Below, piece after piece: positions 1 to 7,240 of a stretch of DNA of 64,000 bases (positions are counted from its first letter, which is position 1; each line of letters opens with the position of its first letter). The position numbers were made by a program, and so were the translations under genes. The DNA lies in the NCBI GenBank assembly GCA_937870755.1, contig CALMZV010000140.1, positions 1 to 64,000 of the forward strand, given 5' to 3'. The stretch comes from an uncultured Methylocystaceae bacterium. Lineage in GTDB: Bacteria > Pseudomonadota > Alphaproteobacteria > Rhizobiales > Beijerinckiaceae. A model generated the notes under the pieces. The model did no database searches, had not been told where the DNA came from, and saw nothing but the letters and a program-made list of their open reading frames with translations.

Positions 1-18
1 CTTCTCGGTCGATGCCAT
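1..18 (-). CDS. 5' end of a gene leaving the window on the left
   Basis: An ATG on the minus strand at 18-16 is preceded by a purine-rich GGAGAGG ribosome-binding site (reverse complement of about 20-27). Only six codons (MASTEK) remain in the window, so no function can be given. An 18-bp perfect palindrome lies 20 bp upstream, which would suit a self-regulated transcription factor. This reading is inferred from the RBS, the start codon and the position of the palindrome. Confidence 0.35.
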
Positions 19-38
19 ACCTCTCCTCAATAACGCTG

Positions 39-56
39 ATACGCTGATCAGCGTAT
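39..56. promoter_or_regulatory. 18-bp perfect palindrome, candidate operator
   Basis: ATACGCTGATCAGCGTAT is a perfect palindrome. Its left half-site core, ACGCTGAT, also occurs immediately before it (33-40). It lies between the minus-strand gene start at 18 and the plus-strand operon at 256. Perfect palindromes of this size in a divergent region are typical operators for dimeric repressors such as TetR or XRE proteins. Which protein binds is not visible. Confidence 0.5.
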
Positions 57-220
57 TAAGGGCGGGCGATTTCGTCAAGAGTTAGGCTTGCAGACACGGG
101 AAATCCGAGCACCTCGCGGATGCGCAAAGACGCTTTTCCCACTCGATTATCAGCGAGCCCCATAAGGCATTGAAAATGCGGCGATAAAATCCACCGTCGG
201 CCCAGGCCAAACTAGAACGC

Positions 221-255
221 TTGACGAACGCATAACACAACGATATTGTTGTGTC
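221..255 (+). promoter_or_regulatory. promoter with embedded operator for the 256-6105 operon
   Basis: TTGACG at 221-226 and TATTGT at 244-249 are 17 bp apart, a good sigma-70 promoter. The inverted repeat ACACAAC (235-241) and GTTGTGT (248-254), with a 6-bp spacer, covers the -10 element, so a bound protein would block transcription. The expected transcription start falls at about 256, the first base of the first gene, which suggests a leaderless message. The HTH protein encoded by the second gene is the natural candidate repressor. Between 57 and 220 I see nothing else. Confidence 0.55.
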
Positions 256-693
256 ATGCTTCCTGATGTCGACTCATCGACTGGTTACCTGCCTCCTGGG
301 GTGCATGACGCGCCCTGGCGCGAGGTGGCACCGCGGTTCAGCTGCAACGGTCACCGCACCCGTCTCGTCGGAGGCTTGCTGGCGGCTCTGCAGAATCTCG
401 CGAGCGCAGGCTGCCGGTCCGTCCTGCTCGACGGAAGCTTCGTTTCACACAAGGAACTGCCGGAGGACTATGACGGAGCTTGGGACACACAAGGAGTCGA
501 TCCCTATCGTCTCGACCCCGTGCTGCTTGATTTCACCAACGGTCGAGCAGCCATGAAATCCAAGTATCTCGGCGAGCTCTTTCCGGCGTCGTTCCTCGCC
601 GCCCCTGGCGTTCTCTACCGCGACTTCTTCATGAAGGACCGGAACGGTGTGCCCAAAGGCGTCGTCAACATCGACCTCGGGAGTCTGCCATGA
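256..693 (+). CDS. DUF6932 family protein
   Basis: This 145-aa protein has the hallmarks I associate with DUF6932: an N-terminal GYLPPGVH segment, a central DGSFVSHKE motif, and an acidic stretch before a conserved LLDF motif near residue 95. DGSF resembles the active-site region of nucleotidyltransferase folds, but catalysis is not established. The ATG at 256 matches the usual family N-terminus and sits at the predicted transcription start, with no Shine-Dalgarno sequence. It overlaps the next gene by ATGA. A pair of this protein and an HTH-ImmA protein looks like a toxin-antitoxin or regulatory unit opening the operon; that role is inferred. Confidence 0.7.
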   Translation: MLPDVDSSTGYLPPGVHDAPWREVAPRFSCNGHRTRLVGGLLAALQNLASAGCRSVLLDGSFVSHKELPEDYDGAWDTQGVDPYRLDPVLLDFTNGRAAMKSKYLGELFPASFLAAPGVLYRDFFMKDRNGVPKGVVNIDLGSLP

Positions 694-2138
694 TCACCAA
701 CGAACGGCAGTACAAGATCACCCGGAGCGAGGCCGACCGGTTTCGCAAGGCCATCAGCGAGCTGGCTGAAGGCTCGCCGCGCCCGGACGTGCATCCGCGC
801 CTGCTTCAGGCCGAACGAGAAGCCCTGGAGAGCCAGCTTGCCGACCTGCAGGCCGAGCTTACAGAATATGATCGCCTCAAGTCCGCCGACCTGTCGGTCA
901 TCTCCATCAACTCGTTCGACGAACTGGCCGACGGCCTCATTCAGGCAAGGATCGCCAGCGGACTCAGCCAGAAGGCACTCGCTGATCGCCTCGACCTCAA
1001 AGAGCAGCAAATCCAGCGCTATGAGGCTGAGCGCTATGCATCCGCTAGCTATCAGCGCCTGCGGCAAATCGCCAATGCACTTGGCGTGCGCATCAAGAAT
1101 GACATCCTCCTGCCCGTGGCTCCTAATAGCTTTGGGGGGCTGGTCAGCAAGCTGCGCCAGGTCGGACTTGATCGCGAGTTTCTGTTGTCGCGGCTCTTGC
1201 CGTCAGCCGACGCCGAGCGCGCCAGTGGCGAGGTTGGCAGTGAGGACGACGACTATGCCTTGACCGCCAAAACGGGTGCGGTACTCGAGCGCATTTTCGG
1301 ATGGACGCGCGACAATGTGTTTGGCGCGCAGGCGCTGGTCGCACCGCGCTTCGCTGCGGCCGAAGCACGGTTCAAGATGCCCGCCAATCGCGTGCAGGCA
1401 TCGACGAGCTTGTACGCCGCCTACGCGAACTATCTCGCCGTTGTCGCGCTCAAAGGGGCACGATCGCTGCCCAGGGCGGAAATCCCAACGGACCCGGCAG
1501 TCATGCATCGCCGTATTTACGAGACCTACAACACTGTCGATCTTAAGAGTGCACTACATACCGCTTGGGATCTGGGCGTCGTCGTTCTGCCGCTTCGCGA
1601 CCGCGGCACCTTTCATGGCGCATGCTGGCGCTACGAGGGCCGCAACGCAGTCGTACTGAAACAAGCATCAAAGCACGAAGCCCGGTGGCTGTTCGATCTG
1701 CTGCACGAGCTTTTTCATGCCGGCCAGCGATCAGAGGCCGACACGCTGGAGGTGATCGAGGCTGACGAGACCTCCACCGAGCGACGGAACTCGGACGAAG
1801 AGATCGCTGCAAGCCAGTTTGCGGGCGAGGTCGTGCTCAATGGCAAAGCGGAAATCTTGGCGCAGGCCTGCGTTCAGGCCGCGCGCAATTCAGTCGAGCG
1901 GCTGAAGAGTGTCGTCCCGATTATCGCAACGAATAACAGGGTGCGCGTCGGTGCGCTTGCGAACTACCTTGCCTTTCGCCTGTCTTGGCAGGGCATAAAC
2001 TGGTGGGGCACAGCGGCCAACCTGCAAGCGGATGATAGCGACCCCTGGGCGATCGCGCGCGATGTCTTCGTCGAGCGCTTTCCCTACGACATCGACAACG
2101 AACTCGATCGGCAGCTGCTCGATCGGGCGCTTCATTGA
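690..2138 (+). CDS. XRE HTH regulator fused to ImmA/IrrE metallopeptidase
   Basis: This 482-aa protein has an N-terminal coiled-coil-like stretch (about 35-62), an XRE helix-turn-helix at about 78-133 (SGLSQKALADRL...QQIQRYE), and an ImmA/IrrE zinc peptidase domain with HELFH at 339-343. A downstream acidic region (NSDEEIAASQFAGE) probably supplies the third metal ligand. In ImmA/ImmR and IrrE/DdrO systems such peptidases cleave repressors to relieve repression; here sensor, regulator and protease are one chain. It is translationally coupled to the genes on both sides. It probably controls the operon through the palindrome overlapping the -10 box. Domain calls are firm; the regulatory role is inferred. 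Confidence 0.85.
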   Translation: MITNERQYKITRSEADRFRKAISELAEGSPRPDVHPRLLQAEREALESQLADLQAELTEYDRLKSADLSVISINSFDELADGLIQARIASGLSQKALADRLDLKEQQIQRYEAERYASASYQRLRQIANALGVRIKNDILLPVAPNSFGGLVSKLRQVGLDREFLLSRLLPSADAERASGEVGSEDDDYALTAKTGAVLERIFGWTRDNVFGAQALVAPRFAAAEARFKMPANRVQASTSLYAAYANYLAVVALKGARSLPRAEIPTDPAVMHRRIYETYNTVDLKSALHTAWDLGVVVLPLRDRGTFHGACWRYEGRNAVVLKQASKHEARWLFDLLHELFHAGQRSEADTLEVIEADETSTERRNSDEEIAASQFAGEVVLNGKAEILAQACVQAARNSVERLKSVVPIIATNNRVRVGALANYLAFRLSWQGINWWGTAANLQADDSDPWAIARDVFVERFPYDIDNELDRQLLDRALH

Positions 2139-2146
2139 GGTTTTCA

Positions 2147-2755
2147 ATGGCTGAATTCCGAAAACCCCCACCACTCGACATCAAATGCACGTCGACCGAC
2201 TGCGACAACGACCTGCACTGCTTCAAGCAGCTGAAGAAGATGACGCCTGACCAGCGCGGCAAATGCCGGGCGTGCGGGGCGGACCTGGTCGACTGGAAGC
2301 GTTTGCACCGCCGTGACAAAGGCGATGCGGCGCACACCTTTGAAGCGCTTCAGCACGAACTGATCCGTCACCATTTTTTCCATCGCCCAGTTGACGATGG
2401 CGCAATGCGCCATGCCCAGCGCAAAGGCCGCATCGCGCTGAAGGATGCCGCCCGTGACCGTCTTCGCAAATATTTGGCGGTCGCCGCCCCGCCCCGCGAC
2501 GGCCGCCAGACCCCTCTCGAAGGCAATGCGATCTACTACGCGCAGCACGCAACCGCGACATGCTGCCGGACCTGTCTCGAATACTGGCATGACATCCCGA
2601 AAGGCCGGCCACTGACGGCAGAGGAATTCGACTACTGCGCGACGCTCGTTGACCTCTTCCTCGATGAGAAGCTGCCCGATCTGGCCGATGAGCCGATTAA
2701 GGTGCCGCGCCGCCCCCGCGGCCTGCCGCCGGAACCGGAAGGACCGCATCCGTGA
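2147..2755 (+). CDS. DUF4186 family protein with N-terminal zinc-binding cysteines
   Basis: The protein is 202 aa. The C-terminal half carries a block typical of DUF4186 (DGRQTPLEGN, then AQHATATCCRTCLEYWH and IPKGRPLT). The N-terminal half has CTSTDC and CRAC, spaced as a probable zinc ribbon, which is extra compared with the short family form. Function is unknown; histidine and cysteine density suggests metal binding. I chose ATG 2147 because GAGG lies 7 bp upstream, rather than an in-frame TTG at 2135. It overlaps the radical SAM gene by 4 bp. It may bind nucleic acid or act with the radical SAM enzyme, but nothing in the sequence shows which. Confidence 0.7.
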   Translation: MAEFRKPPPLDIKCTSTDCDNDLHCFKQLKKMTPDQRGKCRACGADLVDWKRLHRRDKGDAAHTFEALQHELIRHHFFHRPVDDGAMRHAQRKGRIALKDAARDRLRKYLAVAAPPRDGRQTPLEGNAIYYAQHATATCCRTCLEYWHDIPKGRPLTAEEFDYCATLVDLFLDEKLPDLADEPIKVPRRPRGLPPEPEGPHP

Positions 2756-3783
2756 CGAGCGCGGCCAAGCCCATCGATACCGAGCGTTTCGCCGCGGGGC
2801 TGCGCGCACGGGCGATCGACGTCGAAGGCGGCCGCGTCTTGATCTCCCGCCTCACTGGCTCGAGCCAAGAGGTCGACCTTACGGTTCCGGCCAACTGCAA
2901 CGGATATGGGCGCGTTCGCCATTTCCGGTTGGCGACAGCCGAGGGCTGGCCAGCCAATCCACTCCCGATCGCGCCTGCCTGCCGCGCGTTGGGCATCGCG
3001 CCGGTTCCGGACCTGATGACCGCGCTGGTGTTTCAGAACGCTGCCTGTGCATGGCGCTGCTGGTATTGTTTCGTACCGGAGGACCTGCTGAAAGCGGATC
3101 TCAGCCGTTCGGCGTGGTTCACGGCCGCCGAGCTCGTCGACCTGTATCGCCAGATCCCAGACGCGCCCCAGATCATCGACCTCTCGGGAGGATCACCGGA
3201 CCTTGTGCCGGAATGGACTCCGTGGATGATGCGCGCGCTCGCCGACGCGGGGCTCGCCGAAACGACCTATCTCTGGACAGACGACAACCTCAGCACAACG
3301 TACCTCTTCGACGCACTTCCTCACGCCGATCTCGATCTTATACGCCGCTACCGCAACTACGGTCGTGTCTGCTGCGTCAAGGGATTCGATGCCCGCTCTT
3401 TCGCCTTCAATACCCGCGCTGCGCCTCAGGATTACGACCGCCAGTTCGAGATCCTGCGTCGTGTGCTGGACTTAGGACTCGACGTCTACGGCTATGTGAC
3501 GTTGACCTCCCCGCACGATGATGGCGTTCCTCAGGGCGTCGCTGATCTGATGGATCGGCTCCAAGCCATCGATCCGAATTACCCACTCCGCGTCGTTCCG
3601 CTGAGGATCCAAATATTCACGCCTGTCGAACAGCGTCTTGCCCGCGATGATGCGCGTGCGAGGAGCCTCGCCATCCAAGAGGAAGCTATCGCCGCGTGGA
3701 TGAGCGAGCTTGAGCGCCGTTTCTCTCCGGAGCTGCGTACGCTGCAAATCTGCGACGTGCCGCTCCGTGCGAGGTCGGCATGA
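2752..3783 (+). CDS. radical SAM enzyme
   Basis: A 343-aa protein with the canonical CX3CX2C cluster motif (C99, C103, C106; CAWRCWYC), which binds a 4Fe-4S cluster and S-adenosylmethionine. DLSGGSPDL near residue 143 corresponds to the GGE/GGxP strand of the radical SAM barrel, and WTDDN follows near 180. No obvious auxiliary cluster is present, although single cysteines occur at about 217-218. The substrate is unknown. Its position between DUF4186 and a methyltransferase-like protein, with an ASCH protein and a kinase downstream, hints at modification of a nucleotide or nucleic acid. That is inference; other possible substrates are a peptide or tRNA. Confidence 0.85.
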   Translation: MTSAAKPIDTERFAAGLRARAIDVEGGRVLISRLTGSSQEVDLTVPANCNGYGRVRHFRLATAEGWPANPLPIAPACRALGIAPVPDLMTALVFQNAACAWRCWYCFVPEDLLKADLSRSAWFTAAELVDLYRQIPDAPQIIDLSGGSPDLVPEWTPWMMRALADAGLAETTYLWTDDNLSTTYLFDALPHADLDLIRRYRNYGRVCCVKGFDARSFAFNTRAAPQDYDRQFEILRRVLDLGLDVYGYVTLTSPHDDGVPQGVADLMDRLQAIDPNYPLRVVPLRIQIFTPVEQRLARDDARARSLAIQEEAIAAWMSELERRFSPELRTLQICDVPLRARSA

Positions 3784-5114
3784 TCGCTTCGCGCCGCTCT
3801 TTGTCGCAGGCTTCCTTCACGGCGCGGGTCGATGACTTGACCCAGGCGGCGATCAGGGACGGCGCCACCAGCTTTGCAGCACTCCTGCATCGCCTCCCCG
3901 GCGTCTATCCGACCGAGGTCCTGGCGTCGCTCGATCGGTTAGCCGACAGCGCATCTGTTGACGCAGCCGTGGCGATGTCAATCCATCGACGCGCGGCTAC
4001 CAATGGTGTCGCAGCAGTTGAGGGCCGGTCGCTTTTGCCGCTTCCGCATCCTCTCGATTACGAATGGCGGTTCACACCCGACGCGGCGCGCTTGCTGCTC
4101 AATCGCGCAGCCGACCTAACGCCGTCCGGCGGTGATCTGCTCTTGTTCGGAACGCCGGGCCTCGCCGTTGAAGCGCTGACCTTGCCTATCGGTCGGCGCC
4201 TCGCTTTCCTCGCTGAGGACAACAGCGTCACCGATCGCGTCTTTGCCCTCAACCAGGCCACGGGGTCACCTCTCTCAATTGCGTTCTGCAGCGGCGGTCT
4301 ACCGCGCGAGAGCGCCGACGCGGTCTTTCTCGATCCGCCCTGGTATCTTGATTTCGTGCGCCCTATGCTCGCCGCCGCCGCCCACGCGTGCCGCTCCGGC
4401 GGCGTCGTGCTGATCAGCCTGCCACCCGACGGCGCGCGGCCGAGCGCGGAAGCCGACAGGCAGGCCACCATCGCGTTCGCCCGACGGCTCGGGCTCGCCG
4501 CGATCGAGCACTCGCCGCTGGCTATCGCCTATGAGACGCCCTTCTTTGAGCGCAATGCCCTGGCGGCCGTCGGGATTTACCCGCCCCAGCATTGGCGCCG
4601 CGGCGACCTGGTCGTATTCAGGAAGACGCGCGCATCGACAAGACCGCCCCCCGCATCCTCCGGCCGCCTTCGTGACTGGACCGAAGTCGCCATCGGCCGT
4701 ATGCGGCTGTTCATCCGCGGAGGTGGCGAAGCGCACTCCGACGACGCGAGTCTCATCTCACTCGTCGAGGGCGATATCCTACCGACAGTAAGCCGCCGCG
4801 ACCCGCGCCGCCGGCAGGCCAACGTCTGGACCTCGGGGAACCGCATCTTCCGGACCGACAATCCACAGCTGGTGCTCGAGGCGGCAATTTCGTGCGCTGG
4901 CGAGGCAATGGGCTCTGGCGTTCAGCCCAGCCTCTGGGGCAGTATCCGCGAGCGTGAGACGCTGGAGCGAGTCGCAGCCAAACTGCGGGCGCTGGCGGCG
5001 ATCGAGGAACAAGAAGAGGGCAAAACGCCCATAATAACAACGGAACGGAGCATAGCTTGGAGGTCGAGTTCGACGAACTCCTGGAGCAGGTCGACGGCCA
5101 TCGTTTCTGGCTGA
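3780..5114 (+). CDS. DPPW-motif methyltransferase-like protein
   Basis: A 444-aa protein whose middle looks like a class I SAM-dependent methyltransferase: LLFGTPG at about 121-128 in the motif I position, LAFLAEDN after it, and VFLDPPWYLDF at 183-193. DPPW is the catalytic motif IV of N6-adenine/N4-cytosine methylases, followed by GGVVLISLPP. Motif I has GTPG rather than the usual GxGxG, so SAM binding is not certain. The last 20 or so codons (after 5057) overlap the next gene in another frame, and that tail looks atypical (serine- and tryptophan-rich). It starts by ATGA overlap with the radical SAM gene. Confidence 0.65.
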   Translation: MIASRRSLSQASFTARVDDLTQAAIRDGATSFAALLHRLPGVYPTEVLASLDRLADSASVDAAVAMSIHRRAATNGVAAVEGRSLLPLPHPLDYEWRFTPDAARLLLNRAADLTPSGGDLLLFGTPGLAVEALTLPIGRRLAFLAEDNSVTDRVFALNQATGSPLSIAFCSGGLPRESADAVFLDPPWYLDFVRPMLAAAAHACRSGGVVLISLPPDGARPSAEADRQATIAFARRLGLAAIEHSPLAIAYETPFFERNALAAVGIYPPQHWRRGDLVVFRKTRASTRPPPASSGRLRDWTEVAIGRMRLFIRGGGEAHSDDASLISLVEGDILPTVSRRDPRRRQANVWTSGNRIFRTDNPQLVLEAAISCAGEAMGSGVQPSLWGSIRERETLERVAAKLRALAAIEEQEEGKTPIITTERSIAWRSSSTNSWSRSTAIVSG

Positions 5115-5560
5115 CCTATCTGTCGGACGCGACCCGGCCGAGGAGCCGCATCGGCATTCACCTTGCGATCTTCGCCGAGCCGTTCCTATCCATGGTTCTC
5201 TCCGGCGAAAAGACAATCGAGTCCCGCTTTAGCCGTAACCGGTGCGCACCATACGGCGAGATCGACGATGGTGACATCATTCTCCTCAAGGAGGTGGCTG
5301 GGCCGATCTGCGGCCTCGCGCTTGCCCGTCGTATCTGGTGCTACGACCTCGGTACCGAACCGATCGACCGCATCCGACATCGCTTCGGCGCGGCTATCCG
5401 TGCCGATGATGAATTCTGGTCCTCCCGCGCCGATGCCCTCTATGCGACCTTGATCGAGCTTGACGCGCCCGCTTCGATCGCACCAGTCGGTTGCGATAAG
5501 CGTGACCGGCGGGGATGGGTGTCCTTGCGATCGCGTCAGATGGCGTTCGATTTCGCATGA
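5057..5560 (+). CDS. ASCH-domain protein
   Basis: A 167-aa protein. The ASCH signature starts at about residue 33: IHLAIFAEPFLSMVLSG followed by EKTIESRF, then GDIILLKE and GPICGLA. ASCH domains have a PUA-like beta barrel and bind RNA or modified nucleotides; a few, such as YqfB, hydrolyse N4-acetylcytidine. The start is a TTG at 5057, chosen because GGAG lies 6 bp upstream; it causes a 58-bp out-of-frame overlap with the methyltransferase gene. An ATG near 5191 is an alternative but would cut off the first strand of the domain. In this operon it may recognise or process the product of the radical SAM and methylase proteins, which is inference. Confidence 0.75.
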   Translation: MEVEFDELLEQVDGHRFWLTYLSDATRPRSRIGIHLAIFAEPFLSMVLSGEKTIESRFSRNRCAPYGEIDDGDIILLKEVAGPICGLALARRIWCYDLGTEPIDRIRHRFGAAIRADDEFWSSRADALYATLIELDAPASIAPVGCDKRDRRGWVSLRSRQMAFDFA

Positions 5561-6105
5561 GCTTGTTACTCTGTTTCTCCGGTCAAATCGGCAGCGGCAA
5601 GTCCTCGGTCAGCGCAGCGGTCGCCACAGCGCTCGGTTGGCGTCGCACCGGCTTTGGCGACTATCTTCGGACCGAGATTGTCCGGCTAGGCGGCGACCCG
5701 AACGACCGCAAGGTGTTGCAGGATCTCGGCCAGTCGCTCGTCGATACCGACGCGGCAGCATTCTGCAGAGACGTGCTGGCGGCAGGCGGCTTTCATCCCG
5801 GGGACGATTTTGTGATCGACGGTATCCGGCATATCAACATTTTCGACATTCTCACTACCGTGAGTGCGCCATCTCAGGCGCGGCTGCTGTTTCTCGGAGC
5901 CTGTGAGACAACACGCATCGCGCGTGTGGAAACGAGACCTGATGCCCAGGATTTTGCGCGCGCATCTGCGCATCGTGTGGAGGCAGAGCTGCGCGACGCG
6001 CTTCCGCAGCGGGCCGATGCAGTAATCAATGGTGATCAGTCGCTGGATCGTGTCGTCTCCGACTGTCTTGACGTCGTCAAGCATTGGCAACAGAACTTAC
6101 CGTGA
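5557..6105 (+). CDS. P-loop nucleotide kinase-like protein
   Basis: A 182-aa protein beginning MSLLLCFSG with a Walker A motif GQIGSGKSS at residues 9-17. GDYLR follows near 34, and VIDGIRH near 88 is in the Walker B/NMP-binding position. The size and motif order are those of nucleoside or nucleotide monophosphate kinases (adenylate-kinase, dephospho-CoA-kinase or phage dNMP-kinase type) rather than of an AAA+ motor. The ATG is the A of an ATGA overlap with the ASCH gene, so it is the last member of the operon. A kinase acting on a modified nucleotide would fit the context but is not shown. Confidence 0.7.
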   Translation: MSLLLCFSGQIGSGKSSVSAAVATALGWRRTGFGDYLRTEIVRLGGDPNDRKVLQDLGQSLVDTDAAAFCRDVLAAGGFHPGDDFVIDGIRHINIFDILTTVSAPSQARLLFLGACETTRIARVETRPDAQDFARASAHRVEAELRDALPQRADAVINGDQSLDRVVSDCLDVVKHWQQNLP

Positions 6106-6155
6106 ATTCGGTGGCGACGCTGTGTGGATCAGTGCCGGCACCGGCACAAATCACA

Positions 6156-6914
6156 TCAGGCTTCACCTCGCGCCCGCTCGCGATGGCGAGCGAGCCGCCG
6201 GCGGTGCTCATCCGTCAGCGAAATGGGGGAGTGCCAGCGGAGTTCGGCGCGCGCTTGCTCGCTGAGACGGGGCGAGAATTCGGGCTTGCCCTGGTCGTCG
6301 AAAGTCGCGAGCGCGCGGTCGAATGCGGCATCCCATAGCGCCGACAGCAGCAGGCCGTTATGCACATCGAGCCGCTCGGCGTCGCTTTCACAGTCGGCCC
6401 AGGGGATGATGTGCGAGGCGCGCAGCAGGGCCGGATCGGAGATCCCTGTCAGGGGGCAACGCCCCTGCCAGTAATCCATCAGGCGGTCGCGAAAGATATC
6501 CTGCCCGACCCTCTGCACGACCAGCCGTTCGGCCTCCGTCGTGCGAGGCAGATCTGCGACGCGCCGCTCAAAATCCCGCAGCGGCGCATCGGGCAAGCTA
6601 ACGCCCAGTTCGTAGACGCGATGAAGCACCGCATAAAGCGCGCCGAGTGTGTCGAAGGCAAAGCGGGCGCGGCCGGGACCGGAAGCGGTTGCCGCGGGCA
6701 AGCTCAGTTCCTGGATAACGCCGTGATGGTCGAGCGCAAGAAGCCACGGCCCCTGCGGTCCGCCTGCAGCAAGATGAATCGTGCCATGCGCCGTAGTCGA
6801 ACCGAAAGCCGCCCACCCCGCCTCCTCCCCCAGTATGCGGCGGAAGCCGTTTTGCGACGCGGCCTTCTGGCATTCCTCCCGGACGACGAAGGACTGGGGG
6901 GACTGGACCATCAT
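6156..6914 (-). CDS. HNH endonuclease
   Basis: A 252-aa protein with an HNH nuclease domain in the C-terminal third: CPLTG, then ASHIIPWAD and an asparagine-rich HNGLLLSALWDAAFD segment, the usual H-N-H layout of the HNH_2 type. The N-terminal half (about 1-130) is a variable region probably used for DNA recognition. Its ATG overlaps the stop of the interrupted metallopeptidase gene upstream (ATGA, 6911-6914), so it was originally the last gene of the minus-strand defence operon. The IS21 insertion in that gene may now cut it off from the operon promoter. It converges with the plus-strand operon, with only 50 bp between stops. Confidence 0.85.
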   Translation of the reverse strand: MMVQSPQSFVVREECQKAASQNGFRRILGEEAGWAAFGSTTAHGTIHLAAGGPQGPWLLALDHHGVIQELSLPAATASGPGRARFAFDTLGALYAVLHRVYELGVSLPDAPLRDFERRVADLPRTTEAERLVVQRVGQDIFRDRLMDYWQGRCPLTGISDPALLRASHIIPWADCESDAERLDVHNGLLLSALWDAAFDRALATFDDQGKPEFSPRLSEQARAELRWHSPISLTDEHRRRLARHRERARGEA

Positions 6915-7133
6915 GCGAATATCCGTTGAATGCGGAATGGAAGGTCCAGTGCTTTCTCGACTGCACTCGCGGCCTTCATGATGCGATGGAGATCGAGCCG
7001 GTCGAAAGCGCCCTGGTAGCGATCCAAATAGCTCTCGCTTCGGGGCGAGAGGCCGGTTCGCTTGGCGACGAGGTAGGCGACCGTCTCGGCCTCTATCTCC
7101 CGCAAAGCCAGATCGAGAATCCGGTGGTCGCTG
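6911..7133 (-). pseudogene. 3' fragment of ArdC-like metallopeptidase gene (split by IS21)
   Basis: This open frame encodes SDHRILDLALREIEAE, then ETVAYLVAKRTGL and a stop at 6911. It is the C-terminal part of the protein whose N-terminal part lies at 9637-10293. Removing the IS and one copy of the 7-bp duplication joins KRGVSD to HRILDL in frame and gives a 290-aa protein. The AETVAYLVA segment is the conserved glutamate-containing helix found after HExxH in ArdC/ImmA-type metallopeptidases, so the insertion separates the zinc ligands and should inactivate the protein. Confidence 0.85.
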
Positions 7134-7240
7134 TGTGATTTTTCATGGAATGAGGACCCCAGTTGAGGGGTAATTTTCTTCCAAACGGGACCCCTTAACG
7201 TGGGGTCATCAAAGTGCCTCCGGTTTGATCGGAGGCATTT

